Source: Acidimicrobiia bacterium (GTDB lineage Bacteria > Actinomycetota > Acidimicrobiia > Spongiisociales > Spongiisociaceae). Taken from it: 64,000 nucleotides of DNA. The position numbers and the translations under genes were made by a program. The stretch covers positions 1-64,000 of the forward strand of contig JAGWAN010000027.1 in NCBI GenBank assembly GCA_021296345.1. Reading direction: 5' to 3'. Positions within the stretch are counted from its first letter, which is position 1, and every line of letters starts with the position of its first letter. The notes beneath the pieces are model-generated. The model ran no database searches and was not told the origin of the DNA. It saw nothing but the letters and a program-made list of their open reading frames with translations. Below are positions 34,742 through 42,594 of the stretch, in pieces.

Positions 34742-34760
34742 GATAATGATAATCAGTCTC
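34742..34760. promoter_or_regulatory. Fur/Zur-type box upstream of znuA
   Basis: GATAATGATAATCAGTCTC matches the classical 19-bp Fur box GATAATGATAATCATTATC at 17 of 19 positions. It lies 40 bases upstream of the znuA start codon, where a Zur repressor would block transcription when zinc is sufficient. The cognate regulator is not in the window. Confidence 0.65.
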
Positions 34761-34911
34761 ATCAAGAAGGCAAGTCAACTACGGGCATCTTCCGGCATGG
34801 ATATCAACAATCAACCCAGCTACGTATCGCTGTAGGAGCGGTGAGAAGGCGCCAGAACGGAGGCGAGACGGAATGCTCCAGTGCGACCGAGTAGGAGGAA
34901 TTCCTGGCAGC

Positions 34912-35319
34912 TTAATGCCCGACCAGCAAAGCCACCGGCCGGAACTCCGCTAGAGCCGTGGCTTCGATCAGCGTTTCTCGCAACCCCATGACGTTCACGT
35001 TCACCATGGCGGTGACGGTCACCGTCCGCGGGCCGTAACCGGGGTCGGGCCGACAGTCGCACCGGATCAGCGTGGCGCCGTTGGAGCGGACAAGCCGCGC
35101 CGCCTCGTCAATCGCCGATCCGGTGGCGCCGAAAGGCCGGAAGGTGACCGGCGCCGCGGCCAGCGCACCCGCTTCAGCCGCGGCGGTCACCCGGTTCCTA
35201 GCTATCAGAACCTGACCGATCGCGGTCACGCCGGCCATGAGGACGAGCGCCAGCACGATCGCCCCGATCGCGAATAACGTGGCCGATCCCCGGTCCGAAC
35301 CCGTCTTGCCTGCTCTCAC
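34912..35319 (-). CDS. TadE/TadG-like membrane protein of the pilus locus
   Basis: A 135-residue protein with one N-terminal transmembrane helix (ATLFAIGAIVLALVLMAGVTAIGQVLIARNRVTAAAEAGALAAA in pieces). This resembles the Rv3655/TadG-type helicase-secretion neighbourhood proteins found last in actinobacterial tad operons. The rest is short and carries the pair CDC (in RCDCRPDPGYG). The GTG start at 35319 overlaps the TadE stop by four bases. It is the last gene of the operon. Confidence 0.75.
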   Translation of the reverse strand: MRAGKTGSDRGSATLFAIGAIVLALVLMAGVTAIGQVLIARNRVTAAAEAGALAAAPVTFRPFGATGSAIDEAARLVRSNGATLIRCDCRPDPGYGPRTVTVTAMVNVNVMGLRETLIEATALAEFRPVALLVGH

Positions 35320-35678
35320 GCCTCGACCCGCATCTCGGTGGTGGACTCCAGGGGTATCCGGAACCCACCCAACGCCGCAAGCAGCAGATGGTCGATTGCC
35401 ACAGTGACCCGGGCGGGCCGGCCCACCACCGGCGGTCGCCGGACGGTGATGCGGGCCCGGTCTGCCAGCTCCGTTCCGAGCGCACGGCGGGTTGCCTCGA
35501 TCGCTCGGGCGGGATCGGGCGAGGTGGCAGCCATCCTCGCCCCTTCCCGGCCGGCTGCGGTCAGTTGGAGCGCGGTTCTTGCCACCACGGTTACCTCAGC
35601 GATCGCCAGGACCAGCAGGAGGATCAGGGGGATGACCAGAGCGAACTCCACTGTGGAAGAGCCCCTGTCGTGTCTCAG
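35316..35678 (-). CDS. TadE-like pseudopilin
   Basis: The frame reads LRHDRGSSTVEFALVIPLIL, the TadE signature: short basic leader, G-S-S-T-V-E-F-A processing-site region and a hydrophobic helix. An 80-residue extracellular part ends ESTTEMRVEA. TadE proteins are minor pseudopilins needed for Flp pilus assembly. The start is uncertain: the frame has no ATG or GTG before the helix. CTG 35678, overlapping the pilin stop codon, is the best candidate for a coupled start. Confidence 0.75.
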   Translation of the reverse strand: MRHDRGSSTVEFALVIPLILLLVLAIAEVTVVARTALQLTAAGREGARMAATSPDPARAIEATRRALGTELADRARITVRRPPVVGRPARVTVAIDHLLLAALGGFRIPLESTTEMRVEA

Positions 35679-35875
35679 CCCAGCAGCCCGATGATGTTCT
35701 TGGCCACGGAGCCGAAGAACTTGCCGATGAGGCTGGTCTTGTTGATCCAGCTCAGGAGCAACGAAGCCATGCCGGCTGCGCACATCCCCACCAGGGTGTA
35801 CTCGACGGTCGCCTGACCTTCCTCGCCCCCGATAGCCCGGGTAGCCCGTCGGGCGATGTTGATGATTGAACTCAT
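35675..35875 (-). CDS. Flp-type pilin (DUF4244-like)
   Basis: A 66-residue prepilin: basic leader MSSIINIARRATRAIGGEE, then GQATVEYTLVGMCAAGMASL, which contains the Glu (position +5-like in TVEY) and hydrophobic stretch of Flp/DUF4244 pilins of actinobacteria. The C-terminus SVAKNIIGLLG is typical of short Flp subunits. It probably forms the pilus fibre after cleavage by a prepilin peptidase, which is not in the window. GGAGACTCATC-type sequence precedes the ATG. Confidence 0.78.
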   Translation of the reverse strand: MSSIINIARRATRAIGGEEGQATVEYTLVGMCAAGMASLLLSWINKTSLIGKFFGSVAKNIIGLLG

Positions 35876-35943
35876 GATGAGTCTCCTTTCTCCCGCGTAG
35901 GCGGGCCTGCCGGCGTCCGGCCGGTTCGGGGGGAAGTGACATT

Positions 35944-36585
35944 TCAGAACAACATGAAGGGGTCGAGGAGCCGCGCCAGCGGGGGCAGCACCAGCGGACC
36001 GATCATCAGGATGAGCAGGCCGGGAAGCATCAGGAGCGTGAGCGGCAGCATCATCCTCACCGGTAGCCGGCGTGCCTTCTCGACCGCCGAGGAGCGGGCC
36101 GCCTCTCGGTATTCGGTGGCCAGGGCGGTCAGGGTGAGCTCGAGGGGGGAACCCGACAGGTGCGCGGCGCCCACTTGGCGGAACAGCCGGCCGCCGGTGC
36201 CGGTCGCGTTCATCAGGGATGGGGTGAGGCCGCCCTTCACGGCATTGCGGAGTACCTTGTCAACCTCCTGACCCAGTGACGAGGAAAGGCTCTCGCGGGC
36301 CAGAGCCAACGCTCCGGCCGGCGACAGGCCACCCGAGAGGCCGATCAGCATGGAGTGGGTGAGCAACTCCAACTCCTTCTCCGCCCGGCGATGGGCCAAC
36401 CGCTCGGATCGGAGTGACCGTCGCCGACGGAGCGAGTACCAGACCAGGCCGAGGCTGGCCCCGGCCAGCGGGTTGGACAGCCCGACTGCGGCGCCGGTCG
36501 CGGCGATGAGACGCACACCGACGGGTTGCATGGCGGCCATGACGTAGACCACCACCGCAACGGACACCATGGTGAAGAGGCTCAT
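35944..36585 (-). CDS. tadC: Tad pilus inner-membrane platform protein TadC
   Basis: A 213-residue T2SSF-domain protein. Two N-terminal hydrophobic segments precede a helical GSPF-like core (LELLTHSMLIGLSGGLSPAGALALARESL), and a C-terminal pair of helices reads MMLPLTLLMLPGLLILMIGPLVLPPL. This arrangement is the TadC/GspF half that binds the TadA ATPase. Its start overlaps the tadB stop by four bases (36582-36585). Confidence 0.85.
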   Translation of the reverse strand: MSLFTMVSVAVVVYVMAAMQPVGVRLIAATGAAVGLSNPLAGASLGLVWYSLRRRRSLRSERLAHRRAEKELELLTHSMLIGLSGGLSPAGALALARESLSSSLGQEVDKVLRNAVKGGLTPSLMNATGTGGRLFRQVGAAHLSGSPLELTLTALATEYREAARSSAVEKARRLPVRMMLPLTLLMLPGLLILMIGPLVLPPLARLLDPFMLF

Positions 36586-37253
36586 GACAGGTTCCGCCCC
36601 AGGATCAGGGTCACGGAAGCGCCGCCGATGAGGAGGACGGCCCCGATGCCGACCAGGATGGGGCCGACACTCCCCATCGACATCAGATCCGAGAGGGTTC
36701 CGGCGGCTGCCGCGGCCAGCAATCCTCCGATGGGAAGCACGGTCAGCACCGCAACGGATGCCCGGGCGGCCGAGCCGGCCGCACGCATCTCGCGCTGGAG
36801 TTCGATGCGGTCGGTTTGGATGCCTGCCAGGGTGGCGAAGGCCGCCGACACCCGGCCTCCGCTCTCGGCGCCGATCCGCACCGCGGCTCCCGCCAGGCGG
36901 CCGGTTCCTGGGAGCGCTTCGGACGCTGCTTCTGCCACCTCGAGCATGGGGCGGCCGGACCGGCAGAGGCGGGACATCCGGGCCAGGTCCAAGTCGGGCG
37001 CACGAGTGCCGGCATCGACGAGCGCCTGGCGGAGGCTTCTTCCCGCTCGTAGTTCAGCGCTCACGGCTTGCAGGTAGGACACCTCCTGGTAGGGATCGGG
37101 GCGGCTCTTGCGGAGGGCCACCCAGATACCGGCGGCGATCCCCGCCAGGCCGGCCCACCAAGGCAACACGACCGGGGCTCCCAGAGCCAGCGACTCCCAC
37201 CAGCGCCGGGGCCGGAGCGCTATACCGATCGCCACCAGCCCGAGGATCAGCAT
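36582..37253 (-). CDS. tadB: Tad pilus inner-membrane platform protein TadB
   Basis: A 223-residue T2SSF-domain protein that pairs with TadC. Visible are two N-terminal hydrophobic stretches, the cytosolic GspF-type helices (EVSYLQAVSAELRAGRSLRQALVDAG and AVRIGAESGGRVSAAFATLAGIQTDR) and two C-terminal membrane helices. ATG 37253 overlaps the tadA stop (ATGCTGA); an ATG 15 bases upstream is possible but lacks a ribosome site. Confidence 0.83.
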   Translation of the reverse strand: MLILGLVAIGIALRPRRWWESLALGAPVVLPWWAGLAGIAAGIWVALRKSRPDPYQEVSYLQAVSAELRAGRSLRQALVDAGTRAPDLDLARMSRLCRSGRPMLEVAEAASEALPGTGRLAGAAVRIGAESGGRVSAAFATLAGIQTDRIELQREMRAAGSAARASVAVLTVLPIGGLLAAAAAGTLSDLMSMGSVGPILVGIGAVLLIGGASVTLILGRNLS

Positions 37254-38311
37254 GCCGCCTCCCGGCATCCTTCGAGCCCGACCTCGGCGATCATCTCCAC
37301 CCGGCGGCGGGCATTCCTGCGGTTCAGGTGCACGACGAGGTCGACAGCGGAGCGGAGTTGGCGCCGGATGGCGGTCTCCCCCACCCCCTCGCTCCCGGTC
37401 AGGGCCAGCGTTTCGATCCGCCAGAGGGCGTCTTCGGGTCCGTTGGCATGGACGGTCGACAGGCTCCCGTCGTGGCCGGTGTTCATGGCCGAGATCATGT
37501 CGAGGGCCTCGGCGCCTCGTACTTCCCCGACGATGATGCGGTCCGGCCGGAGCCGGAGGGCGGTACGTACCAGGTCGGCCAGGGTGACCCGCCCGCGGCC
37601 CTCGGCGTTGGCAGGCCGGGCTTCGAGCCGGACCACGTGACCGTAGATACGCAGCTCGGCGGCGTCCTCGATGGTCACGATCCGTTCGCCTACCGGCACT
37701 GTCGCCGTCAGCGCGTTGAGCAAGGTGGTCTTTCCGGTACCGGTCCCGCCGCTGACCACGATGTTCTTCCGATCGATCACGGCCTGTTCGAGCACCATGC
37801 GCTGGGCATCGGTCATCGAGCCCCAGTCGACGAAGGTGTCCAGGTTGGGCGCCACAGCGGTGAAGCGGCGGATGGCAACGACCGGACCTCCGACCGACAC
37901 CGGCGGGACGACCGCGTGTAGGCGGCTGCCGTCGGGAAGGCGGGCGCTCACCAGGGGACTCGCGCGGTCCAGGCGCAAGCCCAGCGGGGCGATGGTGCGT
38001 TCGACGGCTGCCAGGATCGCCCCGTCGTCGGCGAAGGCGACATCGGTGCGCTCCAGGACCCCTACACGTTCCACCCAGACTTCGTCGGGACCGTTGACGA
38101 ACACGTCCGACACGGCGGGGTCCCGGAAGAGCGGCTCGATCGGTCCCATCCCGATGAGGGTGTCCACGACCGCATCCACGATCCCGGGGGAGGCCAGCGG
38201 CGACTCCACGGACATGATCCGGCGCACCTCGGCCTCGGCGTGATCCCGGCTCAGCTCGACATCGGACTCGAGCACCCGCCGGAGAACGCGTTCGACTACT
38301 GCCATCGCCAT
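37247..38311 (-). CDS. tadA: Tad pilus assembly ATPase TadA/CpaF
   Basis: Secretion ATPase powering pilus assembly. The 354-residue protein has the N-terminal domain with VSDVFVNGPDEVWVER, the Walker A GGTGTGKTT (188-196), Asp box RIVTIEDAAELRI, Walker B RPDRIIVGEVRGAEALDM and the His box GHDGSLSTVHAN. ATG 38311 lies inside the end of the upstream TadZ-like gene (16-base overlap), indicating translational coupling. Conserved sequence begins at that ATG. Confidence 0.93.
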   Translation of the reverse strand: MAMAVVERVLRRVLESDVELSRDHAEAEVRRIMSVESPLASPGIVDAVVDTLIGMGPIEPLFRDPAVSDVFVNGPDEVWVERVGVLERTDVAFADDGAILAAVERTIAPLGLRLDRASPLVSARLPDGSRLHAVVPPVSVGGPVVAIRRFTAVAPNLDTFVDWGSMTDAQRMVLEQAVIDRKNIVVSGGTGTGKTTLLNALTATVPVGERIVTIEDAAELRIYGHVVRLEARPANAEGRGRVTLADLVRTALRLRPDRIIVGEVRGAEALDMISAMNTGHDGSLSTVHANGPEDALWRIETLALTGSEGVGETAIRRQLRSAVDLVVHLNRRNARRRVEMIAEVGLEGCREAAC

Positions 38312-38826
38312 CTCCAGACCGGCGCCCACGACCGCAGCCACCTTCCGGTAGGGGTCTGGCGCGCCGGCACGGAGTTGAAGGCAGAACGGGGCGGAGCGTC
38401 GACCACGGGCCCGGGCCCGGGCCTCTCCCTGCCGATTCCGGTACGCACCCACACCCGGGGCGGCACCCGGGTGTCCACGCCGGGGATAAGGGGCGCGATC
38501 CGGACGAACGGCATGCCGTCCAGGGGGTTACGCGTCCGTACCACCACGCACGGCCAGGACTCGACGAGGGCGTTGACCACCTCCGTGGCTGCGGGGACAT
38601 GCACGCCTCCGTGCGGGAGTACCGCCAGCCCCTTCCGGGACGGGACCAGCTCGGCCAGCGTCGGGCCGTCCTCCACCAGGCTTGCCAGGGTTCGGCGACC
38701 TGGCAGCGGAAGGCCCTCCGGATCGAGGTCGAGCACGAGTGCCGTGGGGTGGAAGGATGCCAGCGCGAGCGGTGCCAGCATCCCGAGCACATCGTCGTGA
38801 AGGGTGTGGACGGCCATGGCTACCAT
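38296..38826 (-). CDS. Degenerate TadZ/CpaE-like protein
   Basis: A 176-residue protein in the operon position of TadZ/CpaE (ParA-like localisation ATPase). It keeps the strand ALVLDLDPEGLPLPGRRTLASL and GLAVLPHGGVHVPAATEVVNAL, then WPCVVVRTRNPLDGMPFVRI. These read like the ends of ParA-type strands. There is no Walker A lysine loop and the length is about half of typical TadZ, so it cannot bind ATP in the usual way. It is the first gene of the tad operon; GGAGGGAC precedes ATG 38826 and a Fur-like box lies 40 bases upstream. Confidence 0.55.
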   Translation of the reverse strand: MVAMAVHTLHDDVLGMLAPLALASFHPTALVLDLDPEGLPLPGRRTLASLVEDGPTLAELVPSRKGLAVLPHGGVHVPAATEVVNALVESWPCVVVRTRNPLDGMPFVRIAPLIPGVDTRVPPRVWVRTGIGRERPGPGPVVDAPPRSAFNSVPARQTPTGRWLRSWAPVWRWRWQ

Positions 38827-38865
38827 GCCCGCTGTCCCTCCGGTCGGGCCGCTCTTGGGCCTATT

Positions 38866-38880
38866 TGATAATGATTAGCA
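38866..38880. promoter_or_regulatory. Fur/Zur-type box upstream of the tad operon
   Basis: TGATAATGATTAGCA matches the Fur 7-1-7 core TGATAATNATTATCA at 14 of 15 positions. It is 40 bases upstream of the first gene of the tad operon on the minus strand and 139 bases before the HAD phosphatase on the plus strand. The first placement is the better fit for repression. Confidence 0.55.
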
Positions 38881-38929
38881 ATGTGAAACATATAGCTAAC
38901 GTATCCAACTAGGAACGGACTGGCAACCC

Positions 38930-38955
38930 CTATCTTTTCGCGTTCTCGCTGCCAG
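38930..38955 (+). repeat. Short copy of the intergenic TTTTCGCGTTCT motif
   Basis: TCTTTTCGCGTTCTCGC contains the same 12-base core seen near 14447, 14688 and 27148. Here it is flanked by CTGGCA and TGCCAG, which can pair across it. It lies between the divergent tad operon and the HAD gene. Confidence 0.45.
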
Positions 38956-39018
38956 GCCCGGGCTGCAATAGGTCCTCCAGGCTGCCGGACCGCCTCGCTC
39001 TGCCGTAAGATGAGGGCT

Positions 39019-39840
39019 GTGAGAACGGGTGTCGCCTTCTTCGATCTCGACAAGACGATCATCGCCAAATCGTCCACCCTGGCGTTCGCCCGGCCTCTCC
39101 ACAAAGCCGGTTTGCTCCGGCGACGGACACTTCTCAGAGCGGCAGTGGCCCAGGTCGTTTACCGGATGGCCGGAGCGGATCAGGAGAAGCTGGATGAGCT
39201 CCGCGACCGGCTGGTGAGCCTGACCAAAGGCATGGAGGCTTCCCGGATCCGGGAACTGGTCGAGGAAACCATCGACGAAGTCGTGACGCCGCTGGTCTAC
39301 GAGGAGGCCCTCGACCTGATGGACGAGCACCGCCGCGCGGGCCGGGAGATCGTCATCATGTCGATCGCGCCCGAGGAAGTGGCGCGACCGCTGGCCGCCC
39401 ACCTCGGGGTCGGTCATGTGATCGCCACCCGCTCAGCCGTTGACGCCGAGGGTTGCTACGCCGGTGAGCTGGCCTTCTACGCCAGCGGAACCGCCAAGGC
39501 CGACGCCATCAGGCAGCTAGCCGGAGAGTGGCGGTTTGGCCTCGACCGCTGCTACGCGTACTCCGACAGCGTCACCGATCTCCCCGTGCTGGAGACGGTG
39601 GGCCATCCGGTAGCAGTCAACCCGGACCGCGCCCTGCGGGAGGTTGCGTCCGAGCGGGGCTGGCCGGTGGCCGAGTTCGATAGTCCGGTGACCTTGCGGA
39701 CCCGTCTCCAGACCCTGCCCCGGCCAGGCGCACCGTTGGTTTCCGGCACTGTCATTGCCACCGCCATAGTCGGCGCCGTGGCGCTGTGGGCGTTGAAGGC
39801 CCGGCAGCGGGTGGTGACCGGCGCACGGCTCAAGGGCTGA
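39019..39840 (+). CDS. HAD-IB family phosphatase with C-terminal membrane helix
   Basis: A 273-residue haloacid-dehalogenase phosphatase of the SerB-like IB subfamily: motif I FFDLDKTI (Asp9, Asp11), motif II IVIMSIAP, a Lys in SGTAKADAI and motif IV AYSDSVTDLPVLE. A hydrophobic C-terminal helix (SGTVIATAIVGAVALWAL) suggests membrane anchoring. The start is placed at GTG 39019 because TAAGAT (39006-39011) ends seven bases upstream, indicating a leaderless transcript; ATG 39010 overlaps that hexamer. The nearest downstream gene is an ABC permease 36 bases away. Substrate could be a phosphoserine-like or lysophosphatidic-type molecule; not resolved. Confidence 0.87.
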   Translation: MRTGVAFFDLDKTIIAKSSTLAFARPLHKAGLLRRRTLLRAAVAQVVYRMAGADQEKLDELRDRLVSLTKGMEASRIRELVEETIDEVVTPLVYEEALDLMDEHRRAGREIVIMSIAPEEVARPLAAHLGVGHVIATRSAVDAEGCYAGELAFYASGTAKADAIRQLAGEWRFGLDRCYAYSDSVTDLPVLETVGHPVAVNPDRALREVASERGWPVAEFDSPVTLRTRLQTLPRPGAPLVSGTVIATAIVGAVALWALKARQRVVTGARLKG

Positions 39841-39875
39841 GAGGTGCCTGCGATGACGCCTGCCCCGCACCGCCG

Positions 39876-40790
39876 ATGAGGGCGGTGCGATCGCGCAATG
39901 CGATGAGCCCTAACGCCCGGCGGCTCGTGTCCTTTCTCGGGATTCTGGCCTTTCTCGTCGCGGTGTGGGAGGGCTACAAGTGGATGGGCACCGCAACGGG
40001 CGGTGTCTGGCCCGGTACCGGCATCGCGCTACCGGTACGCACCAACGAGCGTTCGATGCCCCATACGTGGGACGTCGTCTTCGCCCTCCTCCGTCCGGCG
40101 CGGCGGGGGGGCGACATGCTGCTCCTGGTTCTCCTGCGGGCCGCACTCTTCACCTGGCGTTCCGCGCTCATCGGGTTCCTCCTCGGCAGCGCGGTGGGGT
40201 TCGGTCTGGGGGTTCTTTTCGTGCGATCCGCCCTTGCCGAGCGCGGTCTCATGCCCCACGTGGTTGCTTCCCAGACGGTCCCCATCCTCGCCATCGCCCC
40301 GATCCTCGTGGTGTGGGCCGGTCGCCTGAACGTCACCCGGTGGCTGGTCGTGGCGGTGGTCTCGGCCTACCTGGCCTTCTTCCCGGTCGCCATCAACACC
40401 CTGCGGGGTCTGCGCAGCCCGGATGCAACCGCCTCGGAGTTGATGCGGTCCTACGCGGCCGCTCCTAACCAGGTGCTGTGGAAACTCCAGGTGCCCGCGG
40501 CCCTGCCCTACCTGTTTCCCGCCCTGAAGATCGCGGCCACCGCCTCGGTCATCGGCGCCATCGTCGGCGAACTCCCCGCCAGCATGCCGGACGGGCTGGG
40601 CCGGGCCATACTCAACTTCGCCGCCGCATTCTCAGCAGCCCCCGAGAAGCTCTTCGCCTCGATACTCGTAGCGTCGCTGGTGGGTATCGGCTTCGTAGGC
40701 ATCGTGGTCCTCGCCGAGAGAACCCTGATACCGCCATCCCGGCGACTGGAGGACCTCAGCGAGCCACAGGTCCGCGGGGTCGGGGCCTGA
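39876..40790 (+). CDS. ABC transporter permease (SsuC/ThiX-like), first of two
   Basis: A 304-residue permease of the nitrate/sulfonate/pyrimidine-precursor importer type, with six or so hydrophobic segments. The EAA-like loop ASELMRSYAAAPNQVLWKLQ and the ending ALKIAATASVIGAIVGELPAS are typical of the SsuC/TauC/ThiX group. It precedes its ATPase by 13 bases. The start is uncertain: ATG 39876 and ATG 39903 are both in frame and neither has a clear ribosome site. Confidence 0.83.
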   Translation: MRAVRSRNAMSPNARRLVSFLGILAFLVAVWEGYKWMGTATGGVWPGTGIALPVRTNERSMPHTWDVVFALLRPARRGGDMLLLVLLRAALFTWRSALIGFLLGSAVGFGLGVLFVRSALAERGLMPHVVASQTVPILAIAPILVVWAGRLNVTRWLVVAVVSAYLAFFPVAINTLRGLRSPDATASELMRSYAAAPNQVLWKLQVPAALPYLFPALKIAATASVIGAIVGELPASMPDGLGRAILNFAAAFSAAPEKLFASILVASLVGIGFVGIVVLAERTLIPPSRRLEDLSEPQVRGVGA

Positions 40791-40803
40791 AGGAGGTGGT
40801 CGC

Positions 40804-41577
40804 ATGAGCGCGCTCTCGCTACGCGGGGTCGGGAAGGTGTTCAACCCCGGTTCCGACCAGGAGGTTCGGGCAGTCCATGGGGTTGACCTGGCTGTGGAGC
40901 GAGGAGAGTTCATCTCCGTCATAGGACCTTCCGGATGCGGAAAGTCAACCCTCCTGCGCCTGATCGGAGATCTCACCCCGCCCTCCGCCGGCACGGTGTC
41001 CGTCAACGGCAAGACACCGTCCCGGGCTCGGCTCGACCGTGACTACGGCATGGTATTCCAGTCCGCCACCCTTTTGGAGTGGCGGAGGGTGCAGGCCAAC
41101 GTGGAACTGCCTCTGGAGATCATGGGGATGGACGCAGCCGAGCGCTCGCGGCAGGCGGCCGCCATGCTGGAGTTGGTCCAACTCGACCGGTTTGCCAACC
41201 ATTACCCGTGGCAGCTGTCCGGGGGGATGCAGCAGCGGGTAGCCATAGCGAGGGCCCTGGCATTCAATCCCTCCATCCTCCTGATGGACGAGCCGTTCGG
41301 TGCTCTGGACGAGATGACTCGCGAGCGGATGCAGTCCGAGTTGCTCCGCATCCGGGCCGAGACGGGGACGACGGTGGTATTTGTCACCCATTCCATTCCC
41401 GAGGCGGTCTTCCTGTCGACGCGTGTTGTCATCATGTCGCCCCGTCCGGGGACGATCACGGAGGTGGTTGACATCGACCTCCCGGAGCCTCGGTCCGACG
41501 CAACACGCCAGGACCAGCGCTTCTTCGATCTGCTCACCGGCGTGCGCGAGGGACTGAGAGCCGTGGAGGACCCTTGA
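40804..41577 (+). CDS. ABC transporter ATP-binding protein (SsuB/TauB-like)
   Basis: A 257-residue ATPase. Walker A GPSGCGKS (41-48), Q-loop VFQSATLLEWRRVQANVELPLE, signature LSGGMQQRV, Walker B ILLMDEPFGALDE and switch VTHSIPEAVFLS are all present. The LLEWR and FGALDEMTRERMQ stretches are characteristic of nitrate/sulfonate/pyrimidine importer ATPases. AAGGAGG precedes ATG 40804. Its stop overlaps the start of the next permease (TTGA). Confidence 0.9.
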   Translation: MSALSLRGVGKVFNPGSDQEVRAVHGVDLAVERGEFISVIGPSGCGKSTLLRLIGDLTPPSAGTVSVNGKTPSRARLDRDYGMVFQSATLLEWRRVQANVELPLEIMGMDAAERSRQAAAMLELVQLDRFANHYPWQLSGGMQQRVAIARALAFNPSILLMDEPFGALDEMTRERMQSELLRIRAETGTTVVFVTHSIPEAVFLSTRVVIMSPRPGTITEVVDIDLPEPRSDATRQDQRFFDLLTGVREGLRAVEDP

Positions 41578-42362
41578 TCAACCGGACGGAGCTCCTCCGG
41601 AAGCTCTATTTCCGGCTTCCCGCCATCGGGATATTCATTGGCGGGCTGATCATCTGGGAAGGCTTGGTCCGAGCCTTCGACATCAAGGGTTTCATCCTCC
41701 CGGCGCCCACGGCGATCACCGCCACGTTCGCGACCGAGACCGCCGACCTGCTCGCCGCCGGGGCAGGGACGTTCTCCACCGCGCTGGCCGGCCTCCTGCT
41801 GGGCGGCTTTCTCGCGGTGCTCACAGCCCTGGCGGCCGCCCGGTGGCGCTTCGTGCGTGACGGGGCTCTTCCCTTCGCAGTCGCGGCCAACTCCACGCCG
41901 ATCATCGTGCTGGCGCCGATCGCCAACTCCTGGTTTGGACTCCGAAGCCCCTTCGGCTCGATCTTCGTCGTAGCGGTCCTGGTGTTCTTTCCGGTCATGA
42001 TCAACCTCGTCCGCGGGCTCCTGTCGGTGGAGGCGTCGGGAATCGAGTTGATGGAGTCCTACGCGGCCGGTCGCCTCACCACTCTGTGGAAGCTGCAGCT
42101 CCCGAACGCAACCCCGTATCTGTTCTCTGCGCTGAAGGTTGCCGCCGCGCTCAGCCTCATCGGCGCCATCGTCAAGGAGTTCTTCGGGGGCTCCCAGGAA
42201 CGACTCGGCCAGTACATCACGACCAAGGCGGGACTTCTGCAGTTCGAGGAGGCCTGGGCCGCCATCGTGCTGGCCTCCCTATTCGGCATCGCCCTCTACA
42301 ACATCGTGGTGTTGATCGAGCGACGGGTCATCCCCTGGCATGTATCGGTACGCAACGCCTGA
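41574..42362 (+). CDS. ABC transporter permease (SsuC/ThiX-like), second of two
   Basis: A 262-residue permease with six hydrophobic segments. The EAA loop reads GIELMESYAAGRLTTLWKLQ and is followed by SALKVAAALSLIGAIVKEFFGGSQERLGQYI. It pairs with the permease at 39876 to make a heterodimer, as in some pyrimidine/hydroxymethylpyrimidine importers. The start is TTG 41574, overlapping the ATPase stop. Confidence 0.87.
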   Translation: MINRTELLRKLYFRLPAIGIFIGGLIIWEGLVRAFDIKGFILPAPTAITATFATETADLLAAGAGTFSTALAGLLLGGFLAVLTALAAARWRFVRDGALPFAVAANSTPIIVLAPIANSWFGLRSPFGSIFVVAVLVFFPVMINLVRGLLSVEASGIELMESYAAGRLTTLWKLQLPNATPYLFSALKVAAALSLIGAIVKEFFGGSQERLGQYITTKAGLLQFEEAWAAIVLASLFGIALYNIVVLIERRVIPWHVSVRNA

Positions 42363-42455
42363 ACATCTAGTAGCAGCCGGCGCGCGGCCGGTAGCCGGCA
42401 GATAAACCCTCTTCTGCGGGTAGCGCACCGACCGCACCCTCTATCCTTCGATTCT

Positions 42456-42480
42456 TTCCCGAAGGGCGATTATTCGGGAA
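42456..42480. promoter_or_regulatory. Perfect inverted repeat upstream of the NMT1-type binding protein
   Basis: TTCCCGAA (42456-42463) and TTCGGGAA (42473-42480) form an exact 8-bp inverted repeat with a nine-base spacer in the 232-base gap between the second permease and the binding protein. No T-run follows, so an operator or mRNA hairpin is more likely than a terminator. No TPP riboswitch sequence was found here. Confidence 0.4.
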
Positions 42481-42594
42481 CCTCGTAGCCGACGTTGCAG
42501 CGCATTCGCCGTGCATGGGAACGGAGCGGGCTTTGTTGCGCAGGTGAGGGCACGTTACGAGGCGGGCGCAGGGTGCGCCATGAAGGGAGGCGCA

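Noticed and set aside
42363-42594. TPP riboswitch upstream of the NMT1/THI5-like binding protein
   Set aside because: NMT1-like proteins often bind thiamine precursors, so I looked for the CTGAGA and ACC-TTGAACCTGA core; neither is present, and the downstream genes are pyrimidine catabolic.
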